The notes beneath the pieces were generated by a model. That model was not told the DNA's origin and ran no database searches. It saw nothing but the letters and a program-made list of their open reading frames with translations. Positions 1 through 5,985 of a stretch of 12,097 bases of DNA are shown here, in pieces. The stretch's first letter is position 1. Each line of letters begins with the position of its first letter. Position numbers and translations under genes: made by a program. This stretch comes from Thermoplasmata archaeon. Lineage in GTDB: Archaea > Thermoplasmatota > Thermoplasmata > UBA10834. The DNA lies in the NCBI GenBank assembly GCA_025457845.1, contig JALOTO010000034.1, positions 1 to 12,097 on the forward strand, given 5' to 3'.

Positions 1-309
1 CGAGGAGCTCGTCAAGATCCTAGGAAAGCCGAAGGAGATACCCGCCAAGCCGCAGAGGATACTGATGGTCGGCCTGTACGGTCAGGGAAAGACGACCACA
101 ACAGGGAAGATCGGGAGAGACCTCCAGAAGAGGGGGATGAAGGTGGGGTTGGTGGCGGCGGACGTCCACAGGCCTGCCGCCTATGACCAGCTCTCCCAGA
201 TCGGCAAGAAGCTGAACATACCCGTCTTCGGCGACCCCAAGGAGAAGAACGCCGTTAAGATAGCCAAACGGGCCATCAAGGAGTTCGACGGGTTCGACGT
301 GGTCATATT

Positions 310-329
310 CGACACCTCCCGACACCTCC
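310..329 (+). repeat. Perfect 10-bp tandem duplication inside srp54
   Basis: The unit CGACACCTCC occurs twice back to back, at 310-319 and 320-329. Removing one copy restores the expected reading TTC GAC ACC TCC GGA AGG CAC, that is FDTSGRH, the G3 motif of SRP GTPases. The extra 10 bases shift the frame by +1. It could be a replication-slippage mutation or an assembly or read error. Confidence 0.95.
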
Positions 330-1043
330 GGAAGGCACGCCCTCGAGGAGGAGCTCATCCAGGAGATCAAGGACGTCGCCAAGACGGTCGACGCGGAACA
401 GAAGATACTCATCCTGGACGCCCAGACCGGCCAGCAGGCTGGCCCGCAGGCCAAGGCGTTCCACGAGGCGGTGGGCCTGACGGGAGTGGTCATAACCAAG
501 CTGGACGGCACGGCCAAGGGCGGAGGCGCCCTCAGCGCGGTCGCCGAGACCGGGGCCCCGATATGCTACATCGGGGTCGGCGAGCACCTCGAGGACTTCG
601 AGAAGTTCGATCCGGACCGGTTCATAAGCAGGCTCCTCGGAATGGGGGACATCAAGTCGCTCATAGAGGCCGCGAGCGAGGTCATGGACGAGGAGAAGGC
701 CGAGGAGGCAGCCCGGAAGATGATGTCCGGGAGGTTCACCCTCAAGGAGATGTACGACCAGATGGAGATGCTCCAGGGCATGGGCCCCCTCAAGAAGATA
801 GCCTCCATGATGCCCGGCCTGTCCGACAAGCTCAAGGACCAGGACATGGAGGCCACGCAGGAGCGCCTGCGCAAGTTCCGGGTCATAATGGACTCGATGA
901 CGGGACCAACCCGAAGGACGTGCGGGAGCTGCTGAAGCAGTACAACATGTCCAAGCGCGCGATGAAGGGGTTCCTCGGCAACCGCAAGATGCGCAGGCAG
1001 CTCATGAAGCAGTTCAAGGGCGCTGACCTAGCTGCGAAGGACG

Positions 1044-1048
1044 GGTGA
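1044..1048 (+). promoter_or_regulatory. Shine-Dalgarno site of trmY overlapping the srp54 stop
   Basis: GGTGA lies 4 nt before the trmY ATG at 1053 and contains the srp54 stop TGA (1046-1048). It matches the archaeal anti-SD complement GGAGGTGAT. This supports the 1053 start and translational coupling of the two genes. Confidence 0.6.
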
Positions 1049-1052
1049 GCCT

Positions 1053-1640
1053 ATGAGGAGGTTCGTAGTCCTGGGCCACAGGGCCATAACATCAGCCGAT
1101 TTCAAGCTCGACGACCTCTGCGGGTCCACCGGGAGGCTGGACATACTCCTCAGGTGCGTCAACTCCGCGTTCTTCCTCTCTCACGGGATACGGAAGGACG
1201 TGGAGATATCCCTGATGCTGCTGGGAGAGCCCAACCCGCCCAAGACCGTAAGGATCGACGGTGCCGAGGTCCGGTACCTGAACCCAGACGAGAGGAGCAC
1301 GGCGGCCCTCATAAGGAACGCCCTCCTCCAGAAGGGTTCCGGGGAGCGAAGGTGCTCTCCCGGGATATACGTCTCCGAGAGGAACTACGGTGACGTCCTG
1401 TCCAACGTGTCGAAGGAATCCAAGATGTACTACCTCAAGGAGGACGGGGAGGACATCCGGACGGCCCAGCTGGCCCCGGACTGCACATTCGTCCTCGGCG
1501 ACGACCAGGACCTCACCCCCGAGGAGGAGGCCGTGCTGATGGGGCATGAGCCGAAGAAGGTCTCCCTGGGGCCCATAAGCTACCACGCGGACCACTGCAT
1601 AACGCTCGTGAACAACGAGCTCGACCGCCGGAAGCTGTGA
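1053..1640 (+). CDS. trmY: tRNA (pseudouridine(54)-N(1))-methyltransferase TrmY
   Basis: TrmY is an archaeal SPOUT-class enzyme that uses S-adenosylmethionine to methylate N1 of pseudouridine 54 in the tRNA T loop, giving m1-psi54, the archaeal counterpart of ribothymidine. The 195-residue product has the expected length. Family features are visible: MRRFVVLGHRA at the N terminus, the DLCGSTGRLDILLRCVNSAFF helix region (residues 21-41), GIYVSERNYGDVL (104-116), the cofactor-loop region FVLGDDQDL (146-154), and the C-terminal knot segment VSLGPISYHADHC followed by ITLVNNELDRR (170-193). The start is fixed by a GGTGA site 4 nt upstream. The gene begins 4 nt after the srp54 stop on the same strand, so co-transcription is likely, linking a tRNA-modification gene to protein targeting. 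It ends 3 nt before the converging regulator gene. Identification rests on motif recognition. Confidence 0.93.
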   Translation: MRRFVVLGHRAITSADFKLDDLCGSTGRLDILLRCVNSAFFLSHGIRKDVEISLMLLGEPNPPKTVRIDGAEVRYLNPDERSTAALIRNALLQKGSGERRCSPGIYVSERNYGDVLSNVSKESKMYYLKEDGEDIRTAQLAPDCTFVLGDDQDLTPEEEAVLMGHEPKKVSLGPISYHADHCITLVNNELDRRKL

Positions 1641-1643
1641 AGC

Positions 1644-2012
1644 TCATCCCGCCGGATTCTGCTCAGGCACTGGGATGACGGGCGGGATCTCGCCGCCGTT
1701 CTCCTCTTCAGGCTGCGTGTCGTACCTCACGACGAACCTGCCGTTCATGAACCTTATGGAGGCTGACCTCAGCTTGCACCTGTACAGCCTCACCTTGCGG
1801 CCCTTGTAGACCTCCTTCTCCTTGTCAACGCCGAGCAGCCCGACAGACTCCAGCTCGTGGATCCGCCGATAGCACGCGGCAATTGGGATCTGGCAGATCT
1901 TGGAGAGCCTCTGCGCGGACATGGGGGAGGCATACGTGCTCGCCAGTATCTTCTGGGAGTAATCGTCGGCCAGCAACTTCGAGACCTCTTTGGTCCTCTG
2001 CTCAGGGGTCAT
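1644..2012 (-). CDS. Winged helix-turn-helix transcriptional regulator (ArsR-like)
   Basis: This 122-residue protein is a probable DNA-binding regulator. Residues 18-60 read as a helix-turn-helix core: YSQKILASTYASPMSAQRLS, then KICQIPIAACYRRIHELESVGLL, in which CYRRIHELESVG is the recognition-helix pattern of ArsR-like archaeal regulators. Residues 62-80 (charged, ending KVRLYRCKL) fit the beta wing. The C-terminal 25 residues are acidic and proline-rich and probably unstructured. There is no metal-binding cysteine cluster typical of ArsR metal sensors. The ATG at 2012 lacks a Shine-Dalgarno site, but a TTAAAC-type box A lies about 33 nt upstream, giving a very short leader. A perfect 18-bp palindrome sits just beyond that box. 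The ligand and targets are unknown; the adjacent six-helix membrane protein gene is a natural candidate partner. Confidence 0.8.
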   Translation of the reverse strand: MTPEQRTKEVSKLLADDYSQKILASTYASPMSAQRLSKICQIPIAACYRRIHELESVGLLGVDKEKEVYKGRKVRLYRCKLRSASIRFMNGRFVVRYDTQPEEENGGEIPPVIPVPEQNPAG

Positions 2013-2041
2013 CCCGATCGTTCAGAATGAGGGTGGTGACC

Positions 2042-2049
2042 GTTTAAGC
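2042..2049 (-). promoter_or_regulatory. Probable box A (TATA element) of the wHTH regulator gene
   Basis: On the minus strand this reads GCTTAAAC, an A/T island in GC-rich surroundings. Its centre is about 33 nt from the ATG at 2012, which predicts a transcript start only a few bases before the start codon. Inferred from position and composition. Confidence 0.5.
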
Positions 2050-2062
2050 AGGTTCGCGTCAG

Positions 2063-2080
2063 GTTATCAGCGCTGATAAC
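2063..2080. promoter_or_regulatory. Perfect 18-bp palindrome, candidate operator
   Basis: GTTATCAGCGCTGATAAC equals its own reverse complement over all 18 bases with no spacer. It lies in the 89-nt gap between the regulator start (2012) and the membrane protein stop (2104 to 2102), about 13 bp upstream of the regulator's probable box A. A dimeric regulator would bind such a site. The other reading, a terminator hairpin after the membrane protein gene, is less likely because no T-run follows on the minus strand and a spacerless palindrome makes a poor loop. Confidence 0.6.
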
Positions 2081-2101
2081 TCCAGGGACGCCGCCAGAGG
2101 T

Positions 2102-2755
2102 TCATCGCCAGGCGTCCATCGGGTGGGACGCGTACGACTTCGGGTACGCGAACACCGTGAAGGGGATCGTGACCGTGAACAGGGTCAATGGCCATATCGC
2201 CCCGTACGCGAGGGGTGCGACGAATCCGATCGCGTCGTGCGACGTCCAGACATACAGGTCGATGCCCATCAGGGCTCCGACCATGACGAACTTCCACGGA
2301 AGGGGGATGACCCGGGTCTCCCTGGCGAGGAAGGCGAGGCACATGACACCCATGGCGATCGTCGCGGATGCGAAGTAACCTGTTTCCGCTGGAAGCCCCT
2401 CGGTCCTTGAGCTGGTCACGACCTCCTCCATCGCCTCGGGCGCGAACGCCAGCATCAGGTAGAGGGCGACCACGCACGCAGCCAACACCGCCGCCTTGTG
2501 GATGAATCGCAGGTCACCGTCGTACCTCAGTATCACGACGACTAGGACCGCCGAGGTCGCGAGGAGTGTCAGGGGTGCAAACGCGGGGAAGACCCCGATG
2601 GCTAGCATGTTGGCCGCCACGACGAGCAGGACCAGGACCATGCTCACCGTCCCTGAGAGGAGGAAGGCCGACCGGCGCATCTTCCTCCGCACCGGCTCAT
2701 CCCTCATCCATTCAGGGATGGAACCCTCGGGACGCCCGTGTTCCGGTCCAGTCAC
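2102..2755 (-). CDS. Hypothetical six-helix integral membrane protein
   Basis: I do not recognise the family. From the chosen GTG start the protein has 217 residues. A charged cytoplasmic head (1-28, with RRKMRR just before the membrane) is followed by six hydrophobic segments at roughly 29-54, 58-76, 86-104, 126-143, 153-170 and 178-204, then a short polar tail. An acidic stretch with EAMEEVV lies between helices 3 and 4. There is no obvious catalytic or metal-binding motif. The frame stays open upstream to 2848, but a TTACATAA box centred 27 nt before 2755 suggests leaderless transcription starting at this GTG. ATG 2707 is an alternative start. The gene is divergent from purB and lies upstream of the wHTH regulator on the same strand. 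Confidence 0.65.
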   Translation of the reverse strand: MTGPEHGRPEGSIPEWMRDEPVRRKMRRSAFLLSGTVSMVLVLLVVAANMLAIGVFPAFAPLTLLATSAVLVVVILRYDGDLRFIHKAAVLAACVVALYLMLAFAPEAMEEVVTSSRTEGLPAETGYFASATIAMGVMCLAFLARETRVIPLPWKFVMVGALMGIDLYVWTSHDAIGFVAPLAYGAIWPLTLFTVTIPFTVFAYPKSYASHPMDAWR

Positions 2756-2778
2756 ACCTCTACCATGGGGAAGGGGCG

Positions 2779-2786
2779 TTATGTAA
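2779..2786 (-). promoter_or_regulatory. Probable box A of the membrane protein gene
   Basis: The minus strand reads TTACATAA, centred about 27 nt upstream of the GTG at 2755. That spacing would place transcription initiation at the start codon itself, a leaderless mRNA. It supports the 2755 start over longer frames. Confidence 0.5.
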
Positions 2787-2834
2787 CTTGGGCCGGCAGG
2801 CCATCCCCGGCAACACGAAAGGATTATCTCCCAA

Positions 2835-2842
2835 GTACATAT
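2835..2842 (+). promoter_or_regulatory. Probable box A of purB
   Basis: GTACATAT is centred about 27 nt upstream of the purB ATG at 2866, which predicts a leaderless transcript. The purine-rich stretch between box and ATG (GGGGAAGGG) is not a good Shine-Dalgarno match and would be untranscribed on this reading. Confidence 0.5.
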
Positions 2843-2865
2843 CTCCACCTGGGGAAGGGCAACCG

Positions 2866-4203
2866 ATGCCAGTCTGTCCTATAGATTTCAGATACGGCCG
2901 CCCGGAGATGAAGGCGATATTCGACGAGGAGACGAGGCTACAGAAGCTCCTAGACGTCGAGGCGGCGCTCGCGCAGGCCCATGCCAAGGTCGGCAACATC
3001 AAGCAGGACCACGCCGACATCATAAGGAAGACCGCGACCACCCGGTACGTGAAGCCGGAGAGGGTACAGGAGATAGAGCGCAAGATCAACCACGACGTCA
3101 CCGCCCTGGTACGCGCGCTCAGCGAGCAGTGCGGCGAGAGCGGGAAGTTCGTCCACGTCGGGGCGACATCGAACGACATAACCGATACGGCACACGCCCT
3201 CCAGATGAAGGAGGCGATTCGGATCATCGACTCCGATCTCGACGCCTTCAAGAAGGTCCTGGCAGCCAAAGCCTCCGAGCACAGGGACACCATTATGGTG
3301 GGCAGGACCCACGGCCAGTATGCCCTTCCGATAACCTTCGGACTCAAGGTCGCCAACTACGCGCTCGAGATCCACAGGCACCAGCAGCGGCTCAAGGAAT
3401 GCTCGTCGAGGGTCCTTGTCGGCAAGATGAGCGGTGCCGTCGGCACAGGGGCGGGCTTCGGTGCCAAGGCGTCCCAGATCCAGGCGGCCACCATGGAGGT
3501 CCTCGGGCTCGGGACCGAGGAGGGGCCGACGCAGATAGTCGCCCGCGACCGTTACATAGAGCTGATGTCCGTGCTGGCGAACATCGCCACATCGCTGGAG
3601 AAGTTCGCCACCGAGGTCAGGAACCTTCAGAGGGGCGAGATCGGGGAGGTCTCCGAGCCGTTCGACGAGGTGTCCCAGGTCGGGAGTTCGACCATGGCCC
3701 ACAAGAAGAACCCCGTGACCGCGGAGAACGTCTGCGGGCTCGCCAGGATCGTCCGCGGGTTCATGTCTCCCGCCTACGAGAGCGCGATAATGTGGCACGA
3801 GAGGGACCTGACGAACTCGTCCGCCGAGAGGTTCTTCATACCGCACTCATTCATCCTGATGGACGACATGCTGGTCAAGATGGCCGGGGTATTCTCAGGA
3901 CTGGTCGTCAACAAGGCCCGAATGGAGGACAACCTCGCCCGGGCAGGGAGCGTCATCATGGCGGAGTCCGTCATGCTGTCCCTCGTCTCCAAGGGGATGG
4001 GCAGGCAGGAGGCTCACGAACTCATCAGGAAGACGAGCATGGAGGCCCAGAAGGCCGGTGTGGAGTTCGGGGCCCACCTTGCGGCGAACGCATCCGTCGC
4101 GGCGTTGATGTCCGCGAAGGAGATATCCTCCGCCCTGGACCCCAGGTCCTACCTGGGCACCTCCGGAGAGACTGTCGACCGCATACTCAAGACGGTAGCA
4201 TGA
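2866..4203 (+). CDS. purB: Adenylosuccinate lyase
   Basis: PurB acts twice in purine synthesis: it cleaves SAICAR to AICAR plus fumarate, and adenylosuccinate to AMP plus fumarate. It is a cytosolic homotetramer of the fumarase/aspartase superfamily. The 445-residue product has the normal length. Superfamily regions are intact: TSNDITDT (101-108), GRTHGQYALP (146-155, including the catalytic-region His149), and the signature GSSTMAHKKNP (273-283) with its catalytic-loop serine. WHERDLTNSSAERFFIP (310-326) is also typical of PurB. The N terminus MPVCPIDFRYGRPEM resembles archaeal PurB starts, and a box A 27 nt upstream supports this ATG although the frame is open further 5'. The gene is divergent from the membrane protein and stands alone, with a tRNA gene 73 nt downstream. 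Nothing suggests truncation or damage. Confidence 0.96.
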   Translation: MPVCPIDFRYGRPEMKAIFDEETRLQKLLDVEAALAQAHAKVGNIKQDHADIIRKTATTRYVKPERVQEIERKINHDVTALVRALSEQCGESGKFVHVGATSNDITDTAHALQMKEAIRIIDSDLDAFKKVLAAKASEHRDTIMVGRTHGQYALPITFGLKVANYALEIHRHQQRLKECSSRVLVGKMSGAVGTGAGFGAKASQIQAATMEVLGLGTEEGPTQIVARDRYIELMSVLANIATSLEKFATEVRNLQRGEIGEVSEPFDEVSQVGSSTMAHKKNPVTAENVCGLARIVRGFMSPAYESAIMWHERDLTNSSAERFFIPHSFILMDDMLVKMAGVFSGLVVNKARMEDNLARAGSVIMAESVMLSLVSKGMGRQEAHELIRKTSMEAQKAGVEFGAHLAANASVAALMSAKEISSALDPRSYLGTSGETVDRILKTVA

Positions 4204-4240
4204 TGGTCGTGGACATCCTCCGTCCGATACCTGGGAAAGG

Positions 4241-4251
4241 TAGAAATACAT
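4241..4251 (+). promoter_or_regulatory. Probable box A of the tRNA-Ala gene
   Basis: TAGAAATACAT is an A/T island 26-36 nt upstream of the tRNA 5' end at 4277, the expected position of an archaeal TATA element. Confidence 0.5.
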
Positions 4252-4276
4252 CGGTCCGTCTCACGAGGGACCACAA

Positions 4277-4348
4277 GGGCCGTTAGATCAGCGGAAGATC
4301 GCTTGCTTCGCAAGCAAGAGGCCGTGGGTTCAAATCCCACACGGTCCA
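4277..4348 (+). tRNA. tRNA-Ala (anticodon CGC)
   Basis: The 72-nt sequence folds into a full cloverleaf. The acceptor stem GGGCCGT pairs with ACGGTCC, the D stem GATC with GATC, the anticodon stem CTTGC with GCAAG, and the T stem GTGGG with CCCAC around the loop TTCAAAT. The anticodon loop TTCGCAA gives CGC, which reads the alanine codon GCG. The third acceptor pair is G3:U70, the main identity element for alanyl-tRNA synthetase, and the discriminator is A. CCA is not encoded, so it must be added after transcription. No intron is present. Confidence 0.96.
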
Positions 4349-4386
4349 CTCCACACGACCCGAATTGAATCTCTGAGGCGACTCAC

Positions 4387-4390
4387 TTTT
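4387..4390 (+). terminator. Possible T-run terminator after tRNA-Ala
   Basis: A four-T run lies about 40 nt beyond the tRNA 3' end. Archaeal RNA polymerase stops at oligo-T tracts, but this one is short and there is no supporting hairpin before it. Weak evidence. Confidence 0.25.
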
Positions 4391-4393
4391 CGC

Positions 4394-4416
4394 AATCGAA
4401 AGGAATTATCGATTCC
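4394..4416. other. Overlapping small dyads in the spacer between the tRNA and the propeller gene
   Basis: AATCGA (4394-4399) pairs with TCGATT (4409-4414), and GGAAT (4402-4406) pairs with ATTCC (4412-4416). The two stems share bases and are mutually exclusive. The spacer 4349-4628 otherwise shows one further small hairpin (4546-4561) and no gene that I can support. Confidence 0.3.
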
Positions 4417-4545
4417 GAGTGTCTTTGCTCCCGGGCAGAGGAGTCCCACGACATGCATCGTCCCAAAGGCATATCAGTACCGAATGCCTGTTCACCGCAA
4501 GGGCGCGTGAGGAAATGGACCGAGGTGTCGACAATTCCGTGGTGG

Positions 4546-4561
4546 CGGACGTTACCGTCCG
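4546..4561. other. Small hairpin upstream of the propeller gene
   Basis: CGGACG TTAC CGTCCG forms a 6-bp GC-rich stem with a 4-nt loop, 67 nt before the ATG at 4629. If the transcript starts upstream it would lie in the 5' leader. No T-run follows, so it is not a typical terminator. Function unknown, and chance is possible. Confidence 0.3.
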
Positions 4562-4628
4562 AGAGTCCAAGGAGCAAGCACACTCGTTGGTGCAAACCCG
4601 CTTCCGACCAACCTCGACCGGGAGAGGG

Positions 4629-5831
4629 ATGAGGCGAAGGTCAACGGCTCATCTCACGACGTACCTTGTCGCAGGCGTGCTGTCCGTGATGCTGGTCTCC
4701 GCCACTTTCCTAGCCCTGGCATCCTCTTCGGATGACGCCATCCATGCAAGCGTCGCTGCGATGACGAGCGAGCTGGTGGACAGCGTGGGCGACGTCGGTC
4801 ACCATCCATCCATCGCTCTTGACACTGCCGGCAATGTTCACATGAGCTATTTCGTCCTCACCAGCAATGATCTCAAGTATGCGACCAATGCGGGAGGTTC
4901 GTGGGAAACAGCCACGGTCGATAGCGCAGGGGTCACTGGATACTACACATCCATAGCCATCGACTCAGCCGATGTCATCCACATTAGCTACTACGACCTG
5001 ACGAACGGCGTTCTCAGATACGCGAATAACGCAGATGGCCCCTGGGCGACAGCCACCATAGACGACTCAGGCGGGGCAGGAGAGTACACATCCCTGGCTG
5101 TCGATTCCTCTGACAATGTCCACATATCCTATTACGACTTCGTGAACGACGACCTCATGTACGCGACCAATGCCGGCGGCTCGTGGACCACGAGCCCGGT
5201 CGACACCCCCGACAACGTCGGCCGAAGCACGTCCATAGCAGTCGATTCGACAGACAAGGTCCACATCAGCTACTTGAACTCAACAGGTCAGGACCTGAAG
5301 TATACGACGAATGCCGGCGGGTCATGGTCCACAAGCACGGTCGATGCCTCAGGGTTCACTGGGTATGACAGCTCGATAGCCATCGACTCTGCCGACGATG
5401 TCCACATAAGCTACATCGATAACACCAATTCGTACCTCAAGTACGCAACGAATGCGACTGGTTCGTGGATCACAAGCACGGTCAATGACTCGGGCGACAT
5501 CGGCGCCAGCACCTCGATTGCGCTTGACTCGGCTGACAACATCCACATAAGCTGCTACGATTTCTCGAACGCTGATCTCCTGTATGTCACGAACTCAGGG
5601 GGTCCGTGGACCACTAGCGTAATCGACGACTCGGGTGATGTCGGCTACTACTCAGCCATAGCAGTCGACTCTTCTGACAGAGTCCACGTCGGTTACATGG
5701 ATTCGACGAACGCCGACCTGAGGTACGCAATGGAAGACGTGCCGATACCTGAGTTCTCAGACCTTGTCGTCCCCGTCCTGGGCATGATGTTGCTCGTCTT
5801 TGTCACATCCGCACGCAGAAGGAGATGCTAG
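4629..5831 (+). CDS. Secreted seven-unit beta-propeller protein with PEF-CTERM-like sorting signal
   Basis: This is a 400-residue predicted surface protein. A signal peptide (1-about 33) has RRR at its start and a hydrophobic core TYLVAGVLSVMLVSATFLAL. Residues 61-371 hold six complete 47-residue units and a partial seventh, each with the pattern SIAxDSxDxxHISYxDxTNxDLxYATNAGGSWxTxTVDxSG. The segment ELVDSVGDVGHH (48-59) matches the end of the unit, so N and C termini together would complete blade seven, as propellers close. The C terminus has PEF (374-376), a hydrophobic stretch (about 379-393) and ARRRRC, the tripartite layout of archaeal PEF-CTERM proteins processed by archaeosortases. Several N-x-S/T sites could be glycosylated. 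The frame opens at 4419, but ATG 4629 directly precedes the signal peptide and has GGAG 4 nt upstream. Ligand or substrate unknown; no catalytic residues are evident. Confidence 0.85.
   Translation: MRRRSTAHLTTYLVAGVLSVMLVSATFLALASSSDDAIHASVAAMTSELVDSVGDVGHHPSIALDTAGNVHMSYFVLTSNDLKYATNAGGSWETATVDSAGVTGYYTSIAIDSADVIHISYYDLTNGVLRYANNADGPWATATIDDSGGAGEYTSLAVDSSDNVHISYYDFVNDDLMYATNAGGSWTTSPVDTPDNVGRSTSIAVDSTDKVHISYLNSTGQDLKYTTNAGGSWSTSTVDASGFTGYDSSIAIDSADDVHISYIDNTNSYLKYATNATGSWITSTVNDSGDIGASTSIALDSADNIHISCYDFSNADLLYVTNSGGPWTTSVIDDSGDVGYYSAIAVDSSDRVHVGYMDSTNADLRYAMEDVPIPEFSDLVVPVLGMMLLVFVTSARRRRC
4809..5741 (+). repeat. Tandem 141-bp coding repeats (propeller blades)
   Basis: Six full 141-bp units (4809-5654) and a shorter seventh (to about 5741) encode the 47-residue blades. 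Unit length is constant with no insertions, while the DNA has diverged, so these are old duplications held by structure rather than a fresh expansion. Confidence 0.85.
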
Positions 5832-5950
5832 CGGCTAGCGCGCGCGACTGTAGGCGTGGTGAGGAACACACCGATTCGAGTTGCCTCGGTGTCGAGGGTC
5901 ATGGCAACGTGCGCCGTGAATTGACCATTCTCGCTCCGTTCCTCTCACGA

Positions 5951-5961
5951 AAGTAACATAG
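5951..5961 (+). promoter_or_regulatory. Possible box A of the YkgJ-type gene
   Basis: AAGTAACATAG is A/T-rich and centred about 30 nt upstream of the GTG at 5986, again fitting a nearly leaderless transcript. It is a weak match to the TATA consensus. Confidence 0.3.
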
Positions 5962-5985
5962 CCAACCTTCCCGATAACATGGTCG

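Larger units (their letters stand above)
1..1048 (+). pseudogene. srp54: SRP54, signal recognition particle GTPase; 5' partial and frame-disrupted
   Basis: SRP54 binds signal sequences emerging from the ribosome and, with 7S RNA and FtsY, directs proteins to the membrane. The window starts within the N/G-domain boundary; the frame is open from base 2. The GTPase motifs are all present but split over two frames: P-loop GLYGQGKTTTTGK (about 74-112) and DVHRPAA in frame 2, then, after a frameshift at 320-329, GRH (330-338), TKLDGTAKGG and the IGVGEHLEDFEKF closing motif in frame 3. The M domain follows in frame 3 to DSMT (about 899) and resumes in frame 2 at GTNPKDVRELLKQYN (902 on). Between them about 22 residues usual in the family are absent, including the SRxxRIAxGS RNA-binding motif. 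The two lesions cancel in phase, so one misleading 327-residue frame runs from 65 to 1048 with a wrong middle. SRP54 is normally essential, so assembly error is as likely as true decay. Confidence 0.9.

Noticed and set aside
65..1048. A continuous 327-residue protein
   Set aside because: Its middle (about 330-900) is an out-of-frame reading; the true SRP54 sequence is in another frame there.
2566..2865. N-terminal extension of PurB by 100 residues
   Set aside because: The extension is antisense to the membrane protein gene and has no PurB similarity; the box A supports ATG 2866.
3129..4286. Long plus-strand frame overlapping purB
   Set aside because: Arg/Gly/Asp-rich shadow of purB in another frame, a usual effect of GC-rich DNA.
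4149..4349. Minus-strand frame beginning DRVGFEPTASCLRSKRSS
   Set aside because: It is the antisense of the tRNA-Ala gene; this peptide is a known type of false protein produced by tRNA genes.
4419..4628. Upstream part of the propeller frame as coding
   Set aside because: It lacks homology or repeats and would bury the signal peptide 70 residues inside the protein.
4809..5741. CRISPR array or mobile repeat
   Set aside because: The 141-bp periodic units are coding, stay in frame and encode propeller blades; there are no identical short repeats with unique spacers.
5827..5839. GCTAGC-G-GCTAGC at the end of the propeller gene as a terminator
   Set aside because: A 13-bp near-palindrome with a 1-nt centre cannot form a useful hairpin, and no T-run follows.
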